Origin: Spirosoma telluris | Lineage (GTDB): Bacteria; Bacteroidota; Bacteroidia; Cytophagales; Spirosomataceae | Length of the DNA: 64,000 nt | Assembly (NCBI GenBank): GCA_003259005.1 | Contig: QLII01000001.1 | Location: 4,976,501-5,040,500 of the forward strand | Reading direction: 5' to 3' | In this document: positions 8,701 through 18,449 of the stretch, in pieces | Layout of the letters: the number at the start of each line of letters is the position of its first letter | How positions within the stretch are numbered: the first letter of the stretch is position 1 | Program-made: the position numbers and the translations under genes | The notes under the pieces: generated by a model | Database searches by the model: none | The model's input: the letters and a program-made list of their open reading frames with translations, nothing else | What the model was told of the DNA's origin: nothing

Positions 8701-9432
8701 ATGACTCGTTTAAGCGTCAATATCAACAAAATTGCTACGATCCGGAATGCACGGGGTGGCAATAATCCCGATCTTGTAAAAGTCGCGCTCGATTGTGAGC
8801 GCTTTGGTGCGCAGGGAATCACCGTTCACCCGCGCCCCGATGAACGACACATTCGCTATCAGGATGTTCTGGATTTACACGAAGTTGTTACAACCGAGTT
8901 CAATATTGAAGGGAATCCTGACGAACGGTTTATCGAACTGGTGAAGCGGGTCAAACCTGCCCAGGTAACGCTCGTTCCCGACGCTCCCGACGCCATTACC
9001 TCCAATGCCGGGTGGGATACGATTCGCCATGCCGATCACCTTCGGCAGTTAATAGACACCTTCAAAGCCGACTGTATTCGTGTCTCTATTTTCGTGGATG
9101 CTGACGAACGTATGGTGGAAGGCGCTAAAGCCGTCGGTACTGATCGTATTGAGTTATACACCGAACCCTACGCAACGCATTACGCCGACAATCGGGAAAC
9201 GGCAGTGGCTCCTTTCGTTCGGGCAGCCAAACGCGCCAACGAATTAGGGCTGGGTCTGAACGCCGGTCACGATTTGAGTTTAGAAAATCTTCGTTATTTC
9301 GACCAGCAAGTACCTGGTTTAGAGGAAGTTTCCATTGGTCACGCCCTCATTTGTGATGCGCTTTATTATGGTTTAGAGAACACGATTCAGCTATATTTAC
9401 GCTGTTTGAATCGGAATTTAGCTGATTCATAG
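8701..9432 (+). CDS. pdxJ: Pyridoxine 5'-phosphate synthase
   Basis: Last step of de novo vitamin B6 synthesis, joining 3-amino-2-oxopropyl phosphate and deoxyxylulose 5-phosphate in the cytoplasm. From ATG 8701 the product is 243 residues, the usual size, with the expected start LSVNINKIATIRNARGG, the active-site stretch ITVHPRPDERHIR, the FNIEGNP block, RIELYTEPYA, LNAGHDL and the C-terminal SIGHALI. The frame is open further upstream to 8593, but that extension is encoded by an inverted repeat and is unlike the family. mnmH follows about 75 nt downstream on the same strand. Confidence 0.95.
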   Translation: MTRLSVNINKIATIRNARGGNNPDLVKVALDCERFGAQGITVHPRPDERHIRYQDVLDLHEVVTTEFNIEGNPDERFIELVKRVKPAQVTLVPDAPDAITSNAGWDTIRHADHLRQLIDTFKADCIRVSIFVDADERMVEGAKAVGTDRIELYTEPYATHYADNRETAVAPFVRAAKRANELGLGLNAGHDLSLENLRYFDQQVPGLEEVSIGHALICDALYYGLENTIQLYLRCLNRNLADS

Positions 9433-9505
9433 ATTCGCAGGATTTTGTTAATCGATTCAGTTGAGAACAAAATCAGTTAATCCTTTAATCAGCTAAATCC
9501 CGGTC

Positions 9506-10561
9506 ATGGTTCACCAGTTGCCCGTTAACGAGTTTCTAGAAAAAGCCCAAAGCTTGCCTGTTATTGATGTACGGTCACCAGGCGAGTACGATCATGCACA
9601 CATTCCCGGTGCGGTGAGCATTCCCTTGTTTGATAATGACGAGCGGGCGCTGGTTGGCACGAAATACAAAAATGCGGGAAAAGATGCGGCTGTTTTACTG
9701 GGACTCAGCCTGGTGGGACCTAAACTCGCTGACTTTGTCAGGCAATCGAAAAAGCTGAATTCCAGTAATAAAGAAGTTCTGGTACACTGCTGGCGAGGAG
9801 GTATGCGTAGTGGCTCCTTCGCCTGGTTATTAGATACGGCCGGACTAACAGCCTCAACACTTATTGGCGGCTATAAAGCGTATCGAAACACGGTTCTAGC
9901 GGCTTTTTCGGAACCCCGGAATCTAGTTATCCTGGGTGGCAAAACCGGAAGTGGCAAAACAGATATTTTGAAAGAGTTGGCCCGCCAGGGCGAGCAGATT
10001 ATTGATCTGGAAGGGCTGGCTCATCATAAAGGATCGACCTATGGCGCTATCGGTCAGTTGCCGCAACCGGCTACTGAACAGTTTGAGAACGAGCTTTTTA
10101 AGGTGTGGCAACAACTCGACCCGTCACGCCGAATATGGCTCGAAGATGAAAGCCGGAGCATTGGCTCGTGTTTCGTTCCTATGGCCCTTTGGCAACAGAT
10201 GCGAGTCGCGCCAGTCGCTTTTATTGATTTGCCCAAAGGAGAACGGGTAAATCGTCTCGTGACAGAGTATGCGGGCATTGACCACAATCTGTTGGTCCAG
10301 GCAACGGAGCGCATTCGAAAACGGCTTGGCGGAAAAGTCACAAAAGATGCGCTTGAAGCCCTGAATCGCCAGGATTACGCTACTGTCGCCGACGTAACGC
10401 TGGACTATTATGACAAAGCCTACCTACACGGCCTTTCCCTGCGCGACCCAGCCAGTGTTCATTCCATGGCGATTCTGGAAGATAATCCCGCGCAAACAGC
10501 TCAGCGACTGATTGAGTGGGTAGCTAGCCCCAGTCATCAAGTTAAGACGACTTCTTTTTAA
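9506..10561 (+). CDS. mnmH: tRNA 2-selenouridine synthase
   Basis: Also known as SelU/YbbB. It converts 2-thiouridine at the wobble position of Lys, Glu and Gln tRNAs to 2-selenouridine through a geranylated intermediate. The N-terminal rhodanese domain carries the active Cys95 in HCWRGGMRSG. A P-loop GKTGSGKT (145-152) begins the second domain. The length of 351 residues fits the family. A tRNA-Gln(UUG), a natural substrate type, is encoded 10 kb away at 20527. No selD was seen in the window. The last 20 nt overlap the 3' end of a convergent lipoprotein gene. Confidence 0.92.
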   Translation: MVHQLPVNEFLEKAQSLPVIDVRSPGEYDHAHIPGAVSIPLFDNDERALVGTKYKNAGKDAAVLLGLSLVGPKLADFVRQSKKLNSSNKEVLVHCWRGGMRSGSFAWLLDTAGLTASTLIGGYKAYRNTVLAAFSEPRNLVILGGKTGSGKTDILKELARQGEQIIDLEGLAHHKGSTYGAIGQLPQPATEQFENELFKVWQQLDPSRRIWLEDESRSIGSCFVPMALWQQMRVAPVAFIDLPKGERVNRLVTEYAGIDHNLLVQATERIRKRLGGKVTKDALEALNRQDYATVADVTLDYYDKAYLHGLSLRDPASVHSMAILEDNPAQTAQRLIEWVASPSHQVKTTSF

Positions 10562-11132
10562 CACTTGAGTTCATTCGGCGAACGACTTCCCGTTTTTGAA
10601 AGCCCAGATGCCAGACGGCAAAAGGAGTCTCCTGTTTACCGAAACAAATATCACAGATTGGGTTATTGGCTGGCACAACCTTATTATAGACAAAAAGGGT
10701 ATCGTTAATTTTCTGGATGTTGGAAATTGGTACTTGTTTCTGTTTGGCACTGTAGAGATAAGCATCCAAAATATCACGCTCTTTCACATGTAGCTTCATA
10801 TTCTGGATATCGGCTTCGCCCAGTAAGCGAATATCTACAGCATACCGAGCAGCAATAGCCTGGGCTCTGGGCAGATTTTGCAACTGGCACAATGTAGCAC
10901 GTTCGGCCGGGTTAGTCGTTTTAAGAAGCTGTGTTGTCAATTCTTTCTCGAGCACTGTGCTGATTTTACCACCCAGATCATCTACCGTTTCAATAATATC
11001 CGCATTCGTAATCCGCTTGATTTTCGAATCGGCCATCTCCGCCTTCAGTTCACTGGTGTAGTGAACCCGTTCGGGATTGCAGGCCATTAATAAGCTGATT
11101 AATAAGCCCGAAAGAACTATAGAGCGAGTCAT
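10542..11132 (-). CDS. Uncharacterised lipoprotein with a C-terminal CxxC
   Basis: I do not recognise a named family. From ATG 11132 the product is 196 residues with a lipoprotein signal ending LLMAC. The mature part is helical and charged and repeats short alpha segments (AERATLCQLQNLPRAQAIAARYAV). Near the C terminus, PICDICFGKQETPFAVWHLGF has a CxxC and a His-containing block, which might bind heme or a metal; this is only a suggestion. An upstream in-frame ATG at 11165 would put 11 extra residues before the signal peptide and is less likely. It converges with mnmH and overlaps its last 20 nt. Confidence 0.65.
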   Translation of the reverse strand: MTRSIVLSGLLISLLMACNPERVHYTSELKAEMADSKIKRITNADIIETVDDLGGKISTVLEKELTTQLLKTTNPAERATLCQLQNLPRAQAIAARYAVDIRLLGEADIQNMKLHVKERDILDAYLYSAKQKQVPISNIQKINDTLFVYNKVVPANNPICDICFGKQETPFAVWHLGFQKREVVRRMNSSVKKKSS

Positions 11133-11322
11133 AAAGAGGAACTTAATGTAGTTAGGCTTCGTCATTTATTCGGAAAACGATTCCGTTGGCAGCTTGGTTG
11201 CAATTTGTAAACACAAAGCCGAACAGCCGGGATGCCGGACCACAGGATTTTCGTAATTTTGTATTTCTTAATTGTCACATCCCCATGTCGTTCCGCCGGA
11301 ACGACATATAAAGTTATAACTT

Positions 11323-12396
11323 ATGCTTGACCAGTTAGAAGCCATTCGCGAACGCTTCAACGAAGTAGCTCAACAAATTGTGCAGCCCGAAGCCGTTTCT
11401 GACCAGAAGCGGTTCATGAAGCTCAGTAAAGAATATAAAGATCTGGAAAAGATTGTCGTGCAGTATCAGGCCTATATCCAACTGCTCGAAGAGATCGAAA
11501 ATGCAAAGAAAATCATCGCGACCGAGAAGGACGAAGATTTTCGGGAAATGGCGAAGGGGGAATTAGACGAACTGCTGCCCCGTCGGGATACGCTGGAGGA
11601 AGTGCTCAAAGAGATGTTGATGCCAAAAGATCCCAACGATAGCAAAAACGTCATTCTCGAAGTTCGGGGTGGCACCGGGGGCGATGAAGCCGCCATCTTC
11701 GCGGGCGATATTTTCCGTATGTATCAACGATTCTGCGAGAAAATGGGCTGGAAAATGTCGTTGGTCGATTATACGGAAGGCACATCGGGCGGCTACAAAG
11801 AGATAATTACGGAGATCGAGGGCGAGGATGTATATGGCAAACTCAAGTTCGAGTCGGGTGTGCACCGGGTTCAGCGGGTACCAGCCACCGAAACCCAGGG
11901 ACGAATTCATACGTCAGCTGCCAGCGTGGCCGTGCTGCCCGAAGCGGAAGAGGTAGACGTTGAGATCAACATGAACGACATCCGTAAAGATACGTTCTGT
12001 TCGTCGGGAGCGGGTGGTCAGTCGGTAAACACGACTTACTCGGCGGTTCGCCTGACGCACATCCCAACGGGTTTGGTGGTGCAGTGTCAGGATGAGCGCT
12101 CCCAGTTGAAAAACTTCGACAAAGCACTGACGGTTTTGCGGTCGCGTTTATACGAAATTGAGCTACAGAAACACAACGATGCCATTGCTTCACAGCGTAA
12201 AACGATGGTCGGTAGTGGCGACCGGTCCGACAAAATCAGGACGTACAATTATCCACAAAGCCGCGTAACGGATCACCGTATCGGTCTAACGGTTTATAAC
12301 CTTCCTGCGGTAATGGATGGGGGCATCGGTGAGTTCATCGAGCAGCTCCGCATTGCCGAAAACGCCGAGCGCTTGAAGGAAGGAGCGACAGTTTAA
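11323..12396 (+). CDS. prfA: Peptide chain release factor 1
   Basis: Recognises UAA and UAG stop codons and triggers peptide release in the ribosome. The 357-residue protein has the universal GGQ tripeptide at 231-233 within SSGAGGQSVN, followed by TTYSAVRLTHIPTG. That spacing, together with YNYPQSRVTDHRIGLT, separates RF1 from RF2. The N-terminal coiled-coil region runs from about 1 to 100. It is preceded by a possible TAnnTTTG element (TAATTTTG, 11254-11261). A copy of the dispersed CTAGTACT-type repeat starts 13 nt after its stop. Confidence 0.95.
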   Translation: MLDQLEAIRERFNEVAQQIVQPEAVSDQKRFMKLSKEYKDLEKIVVQYQAYIQLLEEIENAKKIIATEKDEDFREMAKGELDELLPRRDTLEEVLKEMLMPKDPNDSKNVILEVRGGTGGDEAAIFAGDIFRMYQRFCEKMGWKMSLVDYTEGTSGGYKEIITEIEGEDVYGKLKFESGVHRVQRVPATETQGRIHTSAASVAVLPEAEEVDVEINMNDIRKDTFCSSGAGGQSVNTTYSAVRLTHIPTGLVVQCQDERSQLKNFDKALTVLRSRLYEIELQKHNDAIASQRKTMVGSGDRSDKIRTYNYPQSRVTDHRIGLTVYNLPAVMDGGIGEFIEQLRIAENAERLKEGATV

Positions 12397-12409
12397 GGTA
12401 GCTGATGCT

Positions 12410-12534
12410 TGACCAAACTGGATTCTATTGATACTTTGGATTCTATTGCATTGATGTGATAATCACCGCAAAAAAGGAGCTACAATATCAATAGAGTCCA
12501 AAGTATCAATAGAATCTAGTTTGGAAGAGTACTA
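12410..12534. repeat. Dispersed inverted-repeat element, copy A
   Basis: Arms of about 40 bp (12413-12453 and 12483-12524) are reverse complements with only a few mismatches and carry the core GATTCTATTGATACTTTGGA. The right end is AGTACTAGT; the left end lacks the CTAGTACT tip. It belongs to the same family as the copies at 13170, 21997, 23180, 53342 and 53806. The rest of the gap up to 12762 holds nothing I can recognise. Confidence 0.8.
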
Positions 12535-12762
12535 GTTTAATCGCATAGACGTAATGACAATCAGATTCTTCATAACGCGTCCACACTCGCTATCGTCCTG
12601 TTTATAGCGAATATAAGCTTTTAAACTGTCTGACCGTCCCGGTCGGCATTACACCAGTATATACTACTGATCCACCGTTGCCACAGCCGCTATCTTTATG
12701 GTATGAGATTAGAGAAAGATGAGAAATCAATGAATATAAATGCAAGACTTCTACTAATTCAA

Positions 12763-13086
12763 TTATTGCTTCTTTCGAATGGAGAGAATGTTAATTCGAT
12801 TTGTCCATTGGCCACAGTTATCTGGAGGAGCTGACTCATAGCGTACCCAAACCCCAATAGGCCACGAATTAGCTTGCTCGTATTCGGATGATAGGGAATT
12901 ATTAATAACATAAGAAGCATTGCCAACTTTAATCGCCAGCCCACCTGTGCTACAACCCTTACTCCAATAATCAGCAATCACATACCCTGTTAGTGTCGCT
13001 TCTACTTCGCCTGGCTCAACCCCAGCGTCTTTTTTACAACCCAGCATTAAAATCAATAAACCCAAACTAGTCAGTACCTGTCTCAT
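12763..13086 (-). CDS. Small lipoprotein of unknown function
   Basis: A 107-residue protein with a clear lipoprotein signal (hydrophobic LTSLGLLILMLGC, then KKD). The mature part (about 90 residues) is probably a beta-rich domain with paired cysteines (SKGCSTGG and DNCGQW) and the pattern IKVGNASYVINNSL. No family is recognised. Such small surface lipoproteins are frequent in Spirosoma-like genomes. It is flanked on both sides by copies of the dispersed repeat (12410-12534 and 13170-13289). The start ATG at 13086 gives a typical signal peptide. Confidence 0.6.
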   Translation of the reverse strand: MRQVLTSLGLLILMLGCKKDAGVEPGEVEATLTGYVIADYWSKGCSTGGLAIKVGNASYVINNSLSSEYEQANSWPIGVWVRYESAPPDNCGQWTNRINILSIRKKQ

Positions 13087-13169
13087 CAGTGAAAGTCCTT
13101 TTTTCCAAGACCTCCAAAGCTGCTTATCCGTTGGAAAACTATCATTTCTCTATCGTACAAGTTAATACA

Positions 13170-13289
13170 CTAGTACTTTCCCAATTTAGATGCTATTGAT
13201 CCTTTGGATTCTATTGGCTTTGATAATCAGGCATTTAGCATCAAAAGAATCTAGTAGAATCGATAGAATCTATTTTGGAAGAGCACTAG
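13170..13289. repeat. Dispersed inverted-repeat element, copy B
   Basis: Starts CTAGTACTTTCCCAATTTAG and ends TTTTGGAAGAGCACTAG, with the inner GATTCTATTGG / AGAATC words of the family. It lies 18 nt beyond the 3' end of map. Confidence 0.8.
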
Positions 13290-13307
13290 GAGATGACAAT
13301 CAAAGCC

Positions 13308-14068
13308 TTAATCCCATAATTGGTTCGCAGCTGTCAGGATGATCGGCTGCTTATCGGTAACGATAATTGTTTGTTCATGCTGTACGGCAAAACTGTCCTT
13401 GGCGATTAATGTCCAACCATCTCCCTTCTCCTGAGCATACGTGGCTTTGGTAGATAAAAACGTCTCGATAGCCACAACAGAATGCTTCTGAAAACGAGTT
13501 TTATTAGACCGATCATAATAGCATAGAATCTCATGAGGTTCTTCATGCAGGCTCCGGCCTATGCCGTGCCCAGCCAGATTCTTGATCACTCGATAACCAC
13601 TTTGCCTGGCTTCTGTTTCAATTAAGCGCCCAATCTCAGCTAGTTGTACGCCCCCCGGATATGACTAATGGCTTTGGCCAGGATTCGCTTTGAGGCTTCC
13701 ACTAAGCCACTATGCTGATGAATATCCTGCCCCAAAACGAACGATCCACCATTGTCTGACCAATAGCCATTCAGTTCGGCAGATACATCAATGTTGACTA
13801 AATCTCCTTCCTGGAGAAAGCGTTTCGCCGAAGGAATGCCGTGACATACTTCCTCATTTACACTAATACAGGTCCAGCCCGGAAAGTCATAGGTGAGCTT
13901 GGGTGCCGAACGAGCGCCGTGCTGTTCCAGCAGTTGTCGTCCATATTGATCTAACTCAAGTGTCGACATCCCTGGGCGGGCATACTGTTGCATGCGTTTA
14001 AGGGTTGAGCCAACAACTTGACTTATCTGCTGCATACCTATCAAGTCCTCCTCTGATTTCAATGACAT
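13308..14068 (-). CDS. map: Type I methionine aminopeptidase, frameshifted
   Basis: Removes the initiator methionine from nascent proteins in the cytoplasm. The five metal ligands of the pita-bread fold are visible: Asp in IDVSAEL, Asp in SDNGGSF, His in LAGHGIGR, Glu in AIETFLS and Glu in VQHEQT. The last two blocks lie in a different frame from the first. The first frame ends at 13640 after HIRGAYN. One more base in the C6 run at 13651-13656 gives HIRGGVQLAEIGRLIETEA, restoring a 253-residue enzyme of normal size. If this is the only map gene in the genome it must be intact in the living cell, which favours a sequencing error. Confidence 0.88.
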
Positions 14069-14326
14069 AACTGTGTGGTTTTGGTTTTATAATCTGCTCG
14101 GTAGTGGTCTAACTGTATTGAAAGCGATTCATCTGTATTCCATGCACAAAGATACCTATTTCAATACGGTAGGCCATCAGCAACTAGTTGCAACCATAAG
14201 CACTGATCCTGGGTCTTCTGTTGAAGAGGGTTACTTGACTCTTACAGGAATTGCATCAGGTGATGCCTTAGCCACCACTACTGGCATTCTATTTTTTACT
14301 AGTCCAAACTCGTTATCTCCTTATTT

Positions 14327-14773
14327 ATGAAACGTCTTCTTTTAGGTCTGCCTCTACTAGCCATCCTAACAACGGCTTGTCAAAAACCAACTCCAGACCT
14401 CACGCCAAAATATGAGGGGCAGTATCAGCTACAATTTACGACTCAGACCGACTTCGATAATACACCCGTGACGACAACAACTACAAGTAGGGGCAGCTTG
14501 ACCATTGCCAAGAATGCTGACGGAACGTATACGTTCACAGAGAAGAGGCCCAACGCCGACATCGAGCGTTCTTACCAAGTCATTTTAGTTGGTACGCGAT
14601 TTGAGGTGCCCATCCAGACCGAATCATTTCCAGTCAATGGGGTAAGCTATACTCCTCAATTTATGGGTACGGGCGAGCTTAAGACCAATAGCGTGACCAT
14701 TACGCGAACAGCTAGCTTTACAGCGGGATCGGTACGAGTCAATAGTACGTTTGTCAGCTACGGATATCGCTAG
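14327..14773 (+). CDS. Uncharacterised lipoprotein
   Basis: A 148-residue protein with a lipoprotein signal (LPLLAILTTAC, then QKPTPDLTPKYEG). The mature domain looks like a small beta-barrel or lipocalin-like sheet, with alternating Thr-rich strands such as YQLQFTTQTDF, SLTIAKNADGTYTF and SVTITRTASFTAGSVRV. No enzyme motif is seen and no named family is recognised. The upstream 250 nt contain an open frame (14073-14330) whose translation does not look like a protein. The gene lies alone between map and a convergent SnoaL-like gene. Confidence 0.6.
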   Translation: MKRLLLGLPLLAILTTACQKPTPDLTPKYEGQYQLQFTTQTDFDNTPVTTTTTSRGSLTIAKNADGTYTFTEKRPNADIERSYQVILVGTRFEVPIQTESFPVNGVSYTPQFMGTGELKTNSVTITRTASFTAGSVRVNSTFVSYGYR

Positions 14774-14897
14774 CAAAGCGATCTTCAGAAAATACCATTT
14801 AGTTACTAACCAACAAGCTGTATTTATTCTAGACTTGTGGTACAACTACCATTATTATAAGTAAACCATAATGGGAATTTAGATTATTTAGTAAAGC

Positions 14898-15374
14898 TTA
14901 TTCTACCCCTTCATTAAGCTTAGCGTTTTGGCCTGCTAATATGCGCCAACTGCCCTCTTTGTTGGTCAAGAGGATCGTTCGGCGAAACCGGAAAGTCTGG
15001 CCCGGATAGCGTTCATCCCCGTTTAGATCTGTGCGGACATGAACCAGGGCCATATCCGGTTTGAGCAAGGTTATATCCTCAATGGAACGGGTAGTAAACT
15101 GAGTCGATTTGAAATAGGTCGTGTGAGTGGTTTGATAGTGCTTCTCAATCTCAGCTCTGCCCTTGTAATAAGCACCAAACCAGTTGACCCATGTGGCATC
15201 CGTATGGTATTGCTGAGCTAATGCTTTAGCATCATGACGGTTCCAAGCCTGTTCATAATTGGTAATGACTGATTTGATGGCTTCTTGGGCTGCTGTCTGG
15301 TTGTCCTTTTGGGCAATTGTTGAGTGAGCGAATAAGCTCGAAAGGGCGATTAGGGCCAGTACTATCTTTTTCAT
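14898..15374 (-). CDS. Secreted SnoaL-like (SgcJ/EcaC type) domain protein
   Basis: A 158-residue protein with a signal peptide cut near HSTIAQ. The mature part has the NTF2/SnoaL-like fold: AIKSVITNYEQAWNRHDAKAL, YHTDATWVNWFG, GRAEIEKHY, the strand MALVHVRTDL and a final WRILAGQNAKL. The SgcJ/EcaC type family is named for polyketide-related oxidoreductases, but members in Bacteroidota are mostly uncharacterised, so no enzyme activity is claimed. It appears to be a single-gene unit, convergent with the lipoprotein at 14327. Confidence 0.75.
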   Translation of the reverse strand: MKKIVLALIALSSLFAHSTIAQKDNQTAAQEAIKSVITNYEQAWNRHDAKALAQQYHTDATWVNWFGAYYKGRAEIEKHYQTTHTTYFKSTQFTTRSIEDITLLKPDMALVHVRTDLNGDERYPGQTFRFRRTILLTNKEGSWRILAGQNAKLNEGVE

Positions 15375-15545
15375 GATACAATGAAGGTATATTTTATTAG
15401 TGAGATGAATGATGCCAAGTTACTCTTGTCCGTTTACACTACTGTCCTCTTTTTATTCAAGGGTGGGTGTATGTTAGTTGACCCACCTTTCAATAGATAT
15501 GTGCTGTTATATAATCTAATGTCATGTTTACTACACTTATAAAAA

Positions 15546-15578
15546 CAAACGCCCGGTTATTTCTAACCAGGCGTTTTA
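15546..15578 (-). terminator. Intrinsic terminator after sdhCAB
   Basis: Stem of 11 bp with one C-A mismatch (arms 15549-15559 and 15064 offset, that is 15564-15574) and a short loop. On the minus strand it is followed by a T-rich stretch. It lies about 20 nt after the sdhB stop. Confidence 0.65.
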
Positions 15579-15597
15579 TAGGATATTCATTAAGTCA

Positions 15598-16355
15598 TTA
15601 CCCGTTAACGTTATCTGAGCTGAGTTTCGCACCCAGATACTCCCGATTCATACGAGCGATGTGGTCGAGCGAAATCGACTTAGGGCATTCGACTGAGCAG
15701 GCTCCGGTAAAGGAACAGGCCCCAAAACCTTCGGCGTCCATTTGGGCAACCATTCGTTCAGCACGCTCCTTGTGCTCAGACTGGCCTTGCGGCAGAATAG
15801 CTAACTGAGACACCTTAGCCGAAACGAACAGCATAGCCGACGCATTTTTACAAGCTGCAACGCAGGCTCCGCAACCAATACAGGCAGCAGCATCCATAGC
15901 TTCATCGGCAATGGTGCGGGGAATGAGTATTTCATTTGCATCACGTGCCGAGCCGGTGTTCACCGATACATACCCCCCGATTGAATAATTCGGTCAAAAG
16001 CAGACCGGTCAACCATAAGGTCTTTAATGACCGGGAAAGCGCGTGCACGCCAGGGCTCAACAACAATTGTATCGCCGTCGTTGAACGAACGCATGTGCAA
16101 CTGACAGGTCGTTGCACCCGTTTGCGGACCGTGCGCCCGGCCATTGATATACATAGAGCACATACCGCAAATACCTTCGCGGCAATCGTGGTCGAATGTA
16201 ACAGGGTCTTCACCTTTCCGCGTAAGAGAGTCGTTCAATACATCGAACATCTCCAGGAAAGACATATCCTCTGATACATTATCTAACTGGTATTCAACCA
16301 ATTTACCAGCGGTATTCGTATTTTTCTGTCTCCAGACTTTTAGGTTAATTTTCAT
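15598..16355 (-). CDS. sdhB: Succinate dehydrogenase / fumarate reductase iron-sulfur subunit, frameshifted
   Basis: Carries electrons from the flavoprotein to the quinone site in respiratory complex II. All three cluster motifs are present: [2Fe-2S] in CREGICGMCSMYINGR with a later cysteine, then CIGCGACVAACKNA for [4Fe-4S], and CSFTGACSVECPKS for the remaining ligands. The last two motifs lie in another frame. The first frame stops at 15960 after QSGGMYR; one extra base in the C6 run at 15973-15978 gives QSGGYVSVNTGSARDA and a continuous protein of about 252 residues. ATG 16355 gives the normal N terminus MKINLKVWRQ; the upstream extension comes from an intergenic hairpin. Confidence 0.9.
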
Positions 16356-16428
16356 AATTGAAGTCGATAGTCGATAGTTATTTAGCCAATAGCCATTAAC
16401 GGCTATCAACTAATAACTGATGACTAAA
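16356..16428. repeat. Word-repeat hairpin between sdhA and sdhB
   Basis: AGTCGATAGTCGATAGTTATT and GCCAATAGCC on the left face GGCTATCAACTAATAACTGATGAC on the right. It fills the whole gap between the two genes, as the analogous hairpin does between sdhC and sdhA. Confidence 0.6.
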
Positions 16429-18365
16429 TTATTTATAACTCCGCTGCGTCAGTTTTACGTTTTCGAATTCAAGTACTTCTTTGTTAAGCACTTCGGGTTT
16501 ACCTTCACCCTGGTACTCCCAGGCCGCTACGTAGGCAAAATTTGCATCATCACGCAGGGCTTCGCCATCGGGTGTCTGATGTTCCTCACGGAAGTGTCCC
16601 CCACAGGATTCTTCACGATTCAGGGCGTCGTCGACCATCAATTCGCCTAGTTCGATAAAATCGGCGACACGAGAGGCCTGCTCCAGTGCCTGGTTCATCT
16701 CCTCCGAGTCACCCAGCACTTTCACATTGGTCCAGAATTCTTTTTTAAGCGCCTGAATCTTTTGTTTGGCGAGTTTCAACCCTTCGGCCGTACGGGACAT
16801 ACCGCAGTATTCCCACATAATGTGCCCAAGCTCCTTATGTAGCTCATCGACAGGACGAGTGCCTTTAATGGCTAACAACTGCTCAACCTGAGCGTGTACT
16901 TTCTGCTCAGCTTCTTTAAAAGCGGGTGAATCAACCGGTATTTTATCAGCTGGGCCAATGGTTGCCAGGTAATCACCAATGGTATACGGAATCACGAAAT
17001 ACCCGTCGGCCAGCCCTTGCATCAGTGCCGATGCACCTAACCGGTTAGCACCGTGGTCAGAGAAGTTGGCTTCGCCCAGGGCATACAGACCCGGAATCGT
17101 AGTCATCAGATTGTAATCTACCCACAAGCCTCCCATTGTATAGTGGACGGCGGGGTAAATCATCATCGGCAATTCATAAGGGTTTTCGCCGGTGATTTTT
17201 TCATACATCTCGAAGAGGTTACCGTATTTGGCCTCAATCGTTTTCCGCCCATCGCGTTTGATGGCATCGGCAAAATCAAGATAAACGGCCAGTCCGGTTT
17301 TACTCACACCCGGCCTTCGTCGCAAACGTATTTCGCGTTACGCGAAGCTACATCGCGGGGAACCAGGTTCCCGAATGCCGGATAACGGCGCTCGAGGAAA
17401 TAATCACGGGCATCTTCGGCCAAATCCGTTGGCTTCATCAGACCCTTCTGAATTTTCTGCGCGTCCTCTTTCGATTTCGGTGCCCAAACCCGGCCATCAT
17501 TGCGCAGCGACTCTGACATAAGTGTCAGTTTCGACTGGTAGTGACCCGATACAGGAATACAGGTCGGGTGAATCTGGGTAAAGCAGGGATTACCAAAATA
17601 AGCACCCTTTTTGTGTGCCCGCCAGGCGGCTGTCACGTTGCTGCCCATCGCATTCGTTGATAGGTAGAACACGTTGCCATAGCCACCTGTACAAAGTAAT
17701 ACGGCATGAGCAGAATGCGACTCAATTTTGCCAGTAACCAGGTTACGGGTAACAATACCCCGCGCTTTGCCGCCTTCAACAACAAGGTCGAGCATTTCGG
17801 TACGTGGATATAGTTTCACTTTTCCGTTGGCAACCTGACGGCTCAACGCTGAATATGCACCGAGTAGCAGCTGTTGACCTGTCTGACCGCGTGCGTAGAA
17901 TGTACGTGACACCTGCGCACCACCAAATGAACGGTTAGCCAGCGTACCGCCATACTCACGGGCAAAGGGAACTCCCTGCGCTACGCACTGGTCAATAATA
18001 TTTACACTGACTTCGGCCAGTCGATGAACATTGCCTTCACGAGCACGATAGTCACCCCCTTTAATCGTGTCATAGAACAAACGGAACACACTGTCACCGT
18101 CGTTCTGGTAGTTTTTAGCAGCATTGATACCGCCTTGAGCCGCAATCGAGTGCGCCCGGCGCGGACTATCCTGAAAGCAAAACGCCTTCACATTATAGCC
18201 CAACTCGGCCAGCGACGCAGCTGCCGAGGCACCAGCCAGGCCAGTGCCCACTACAATAATATCGTATTTGCGTTTGTTGGCTGGGTTAACCAGTTTCAAC
18301 GCAAACTTATGCCGTGCCCATTTTTCGGCTAAAGGACCTGCGGGGATTTTAGATTCCAGTTTCAT
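16429..18365 (-). CDS. sdhA: Succinate dehydrogenase / fumarate reductase flavoprotein subunit, frameshifted
   Basis: FAD-binding catalytic subunit of complex II. Seen: the dinucleotide-binding stretch IIVVGTGLAGASAAASL, the FAD-attachment region RRAHSIAAQGGINAA, active-site blocks such as QIHPTCIP, and the C-terminal HYTMGGLWVD, LGEANFSDHGANRLGASAL. The second half is in a different frame. The first frame ends at 17304 after CDEGRV; one extra base in the CCC run at 17309-17311 gives CDEGRGVSKTGLAVYLDF and a continuous protein of about 645 residues, normal for the Bacteroidota enzyme. It is the middle gene of sdhC-sdhA-sdhB. A break in a core respiratory gene is best explained as an assembly error. 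Confidence 0.92.
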
Positions 18366-18449
18366 ATTTAAAGAGCGAAAGAGCGAAGGAGTGAAAGAGT
18401 GAAAGAAGCCTGTTATGCCTTTGTCGCTCTTTCACTCTTTCACTCTTTA
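18366..18449. repeat. Hairpin of GAGCGAAA/GAGTGAAA words between sdhC and sdhA
   Basis: Left arm 18370-18404 and right arm 18426-18449 are near reverse complements made of the same words as the hairpins at 7427 and 8037. Its end overlaps the sdhC stop codon. Confidence 0.75.

Noticed and set aside
14073..14330. 85-codon open frame before the lipoprotein at 14327
   Set aside because: The translation has no signal peptide, domain or compositional sign of a real protein, and overlaps the start of a convincing lipoprotein gene.
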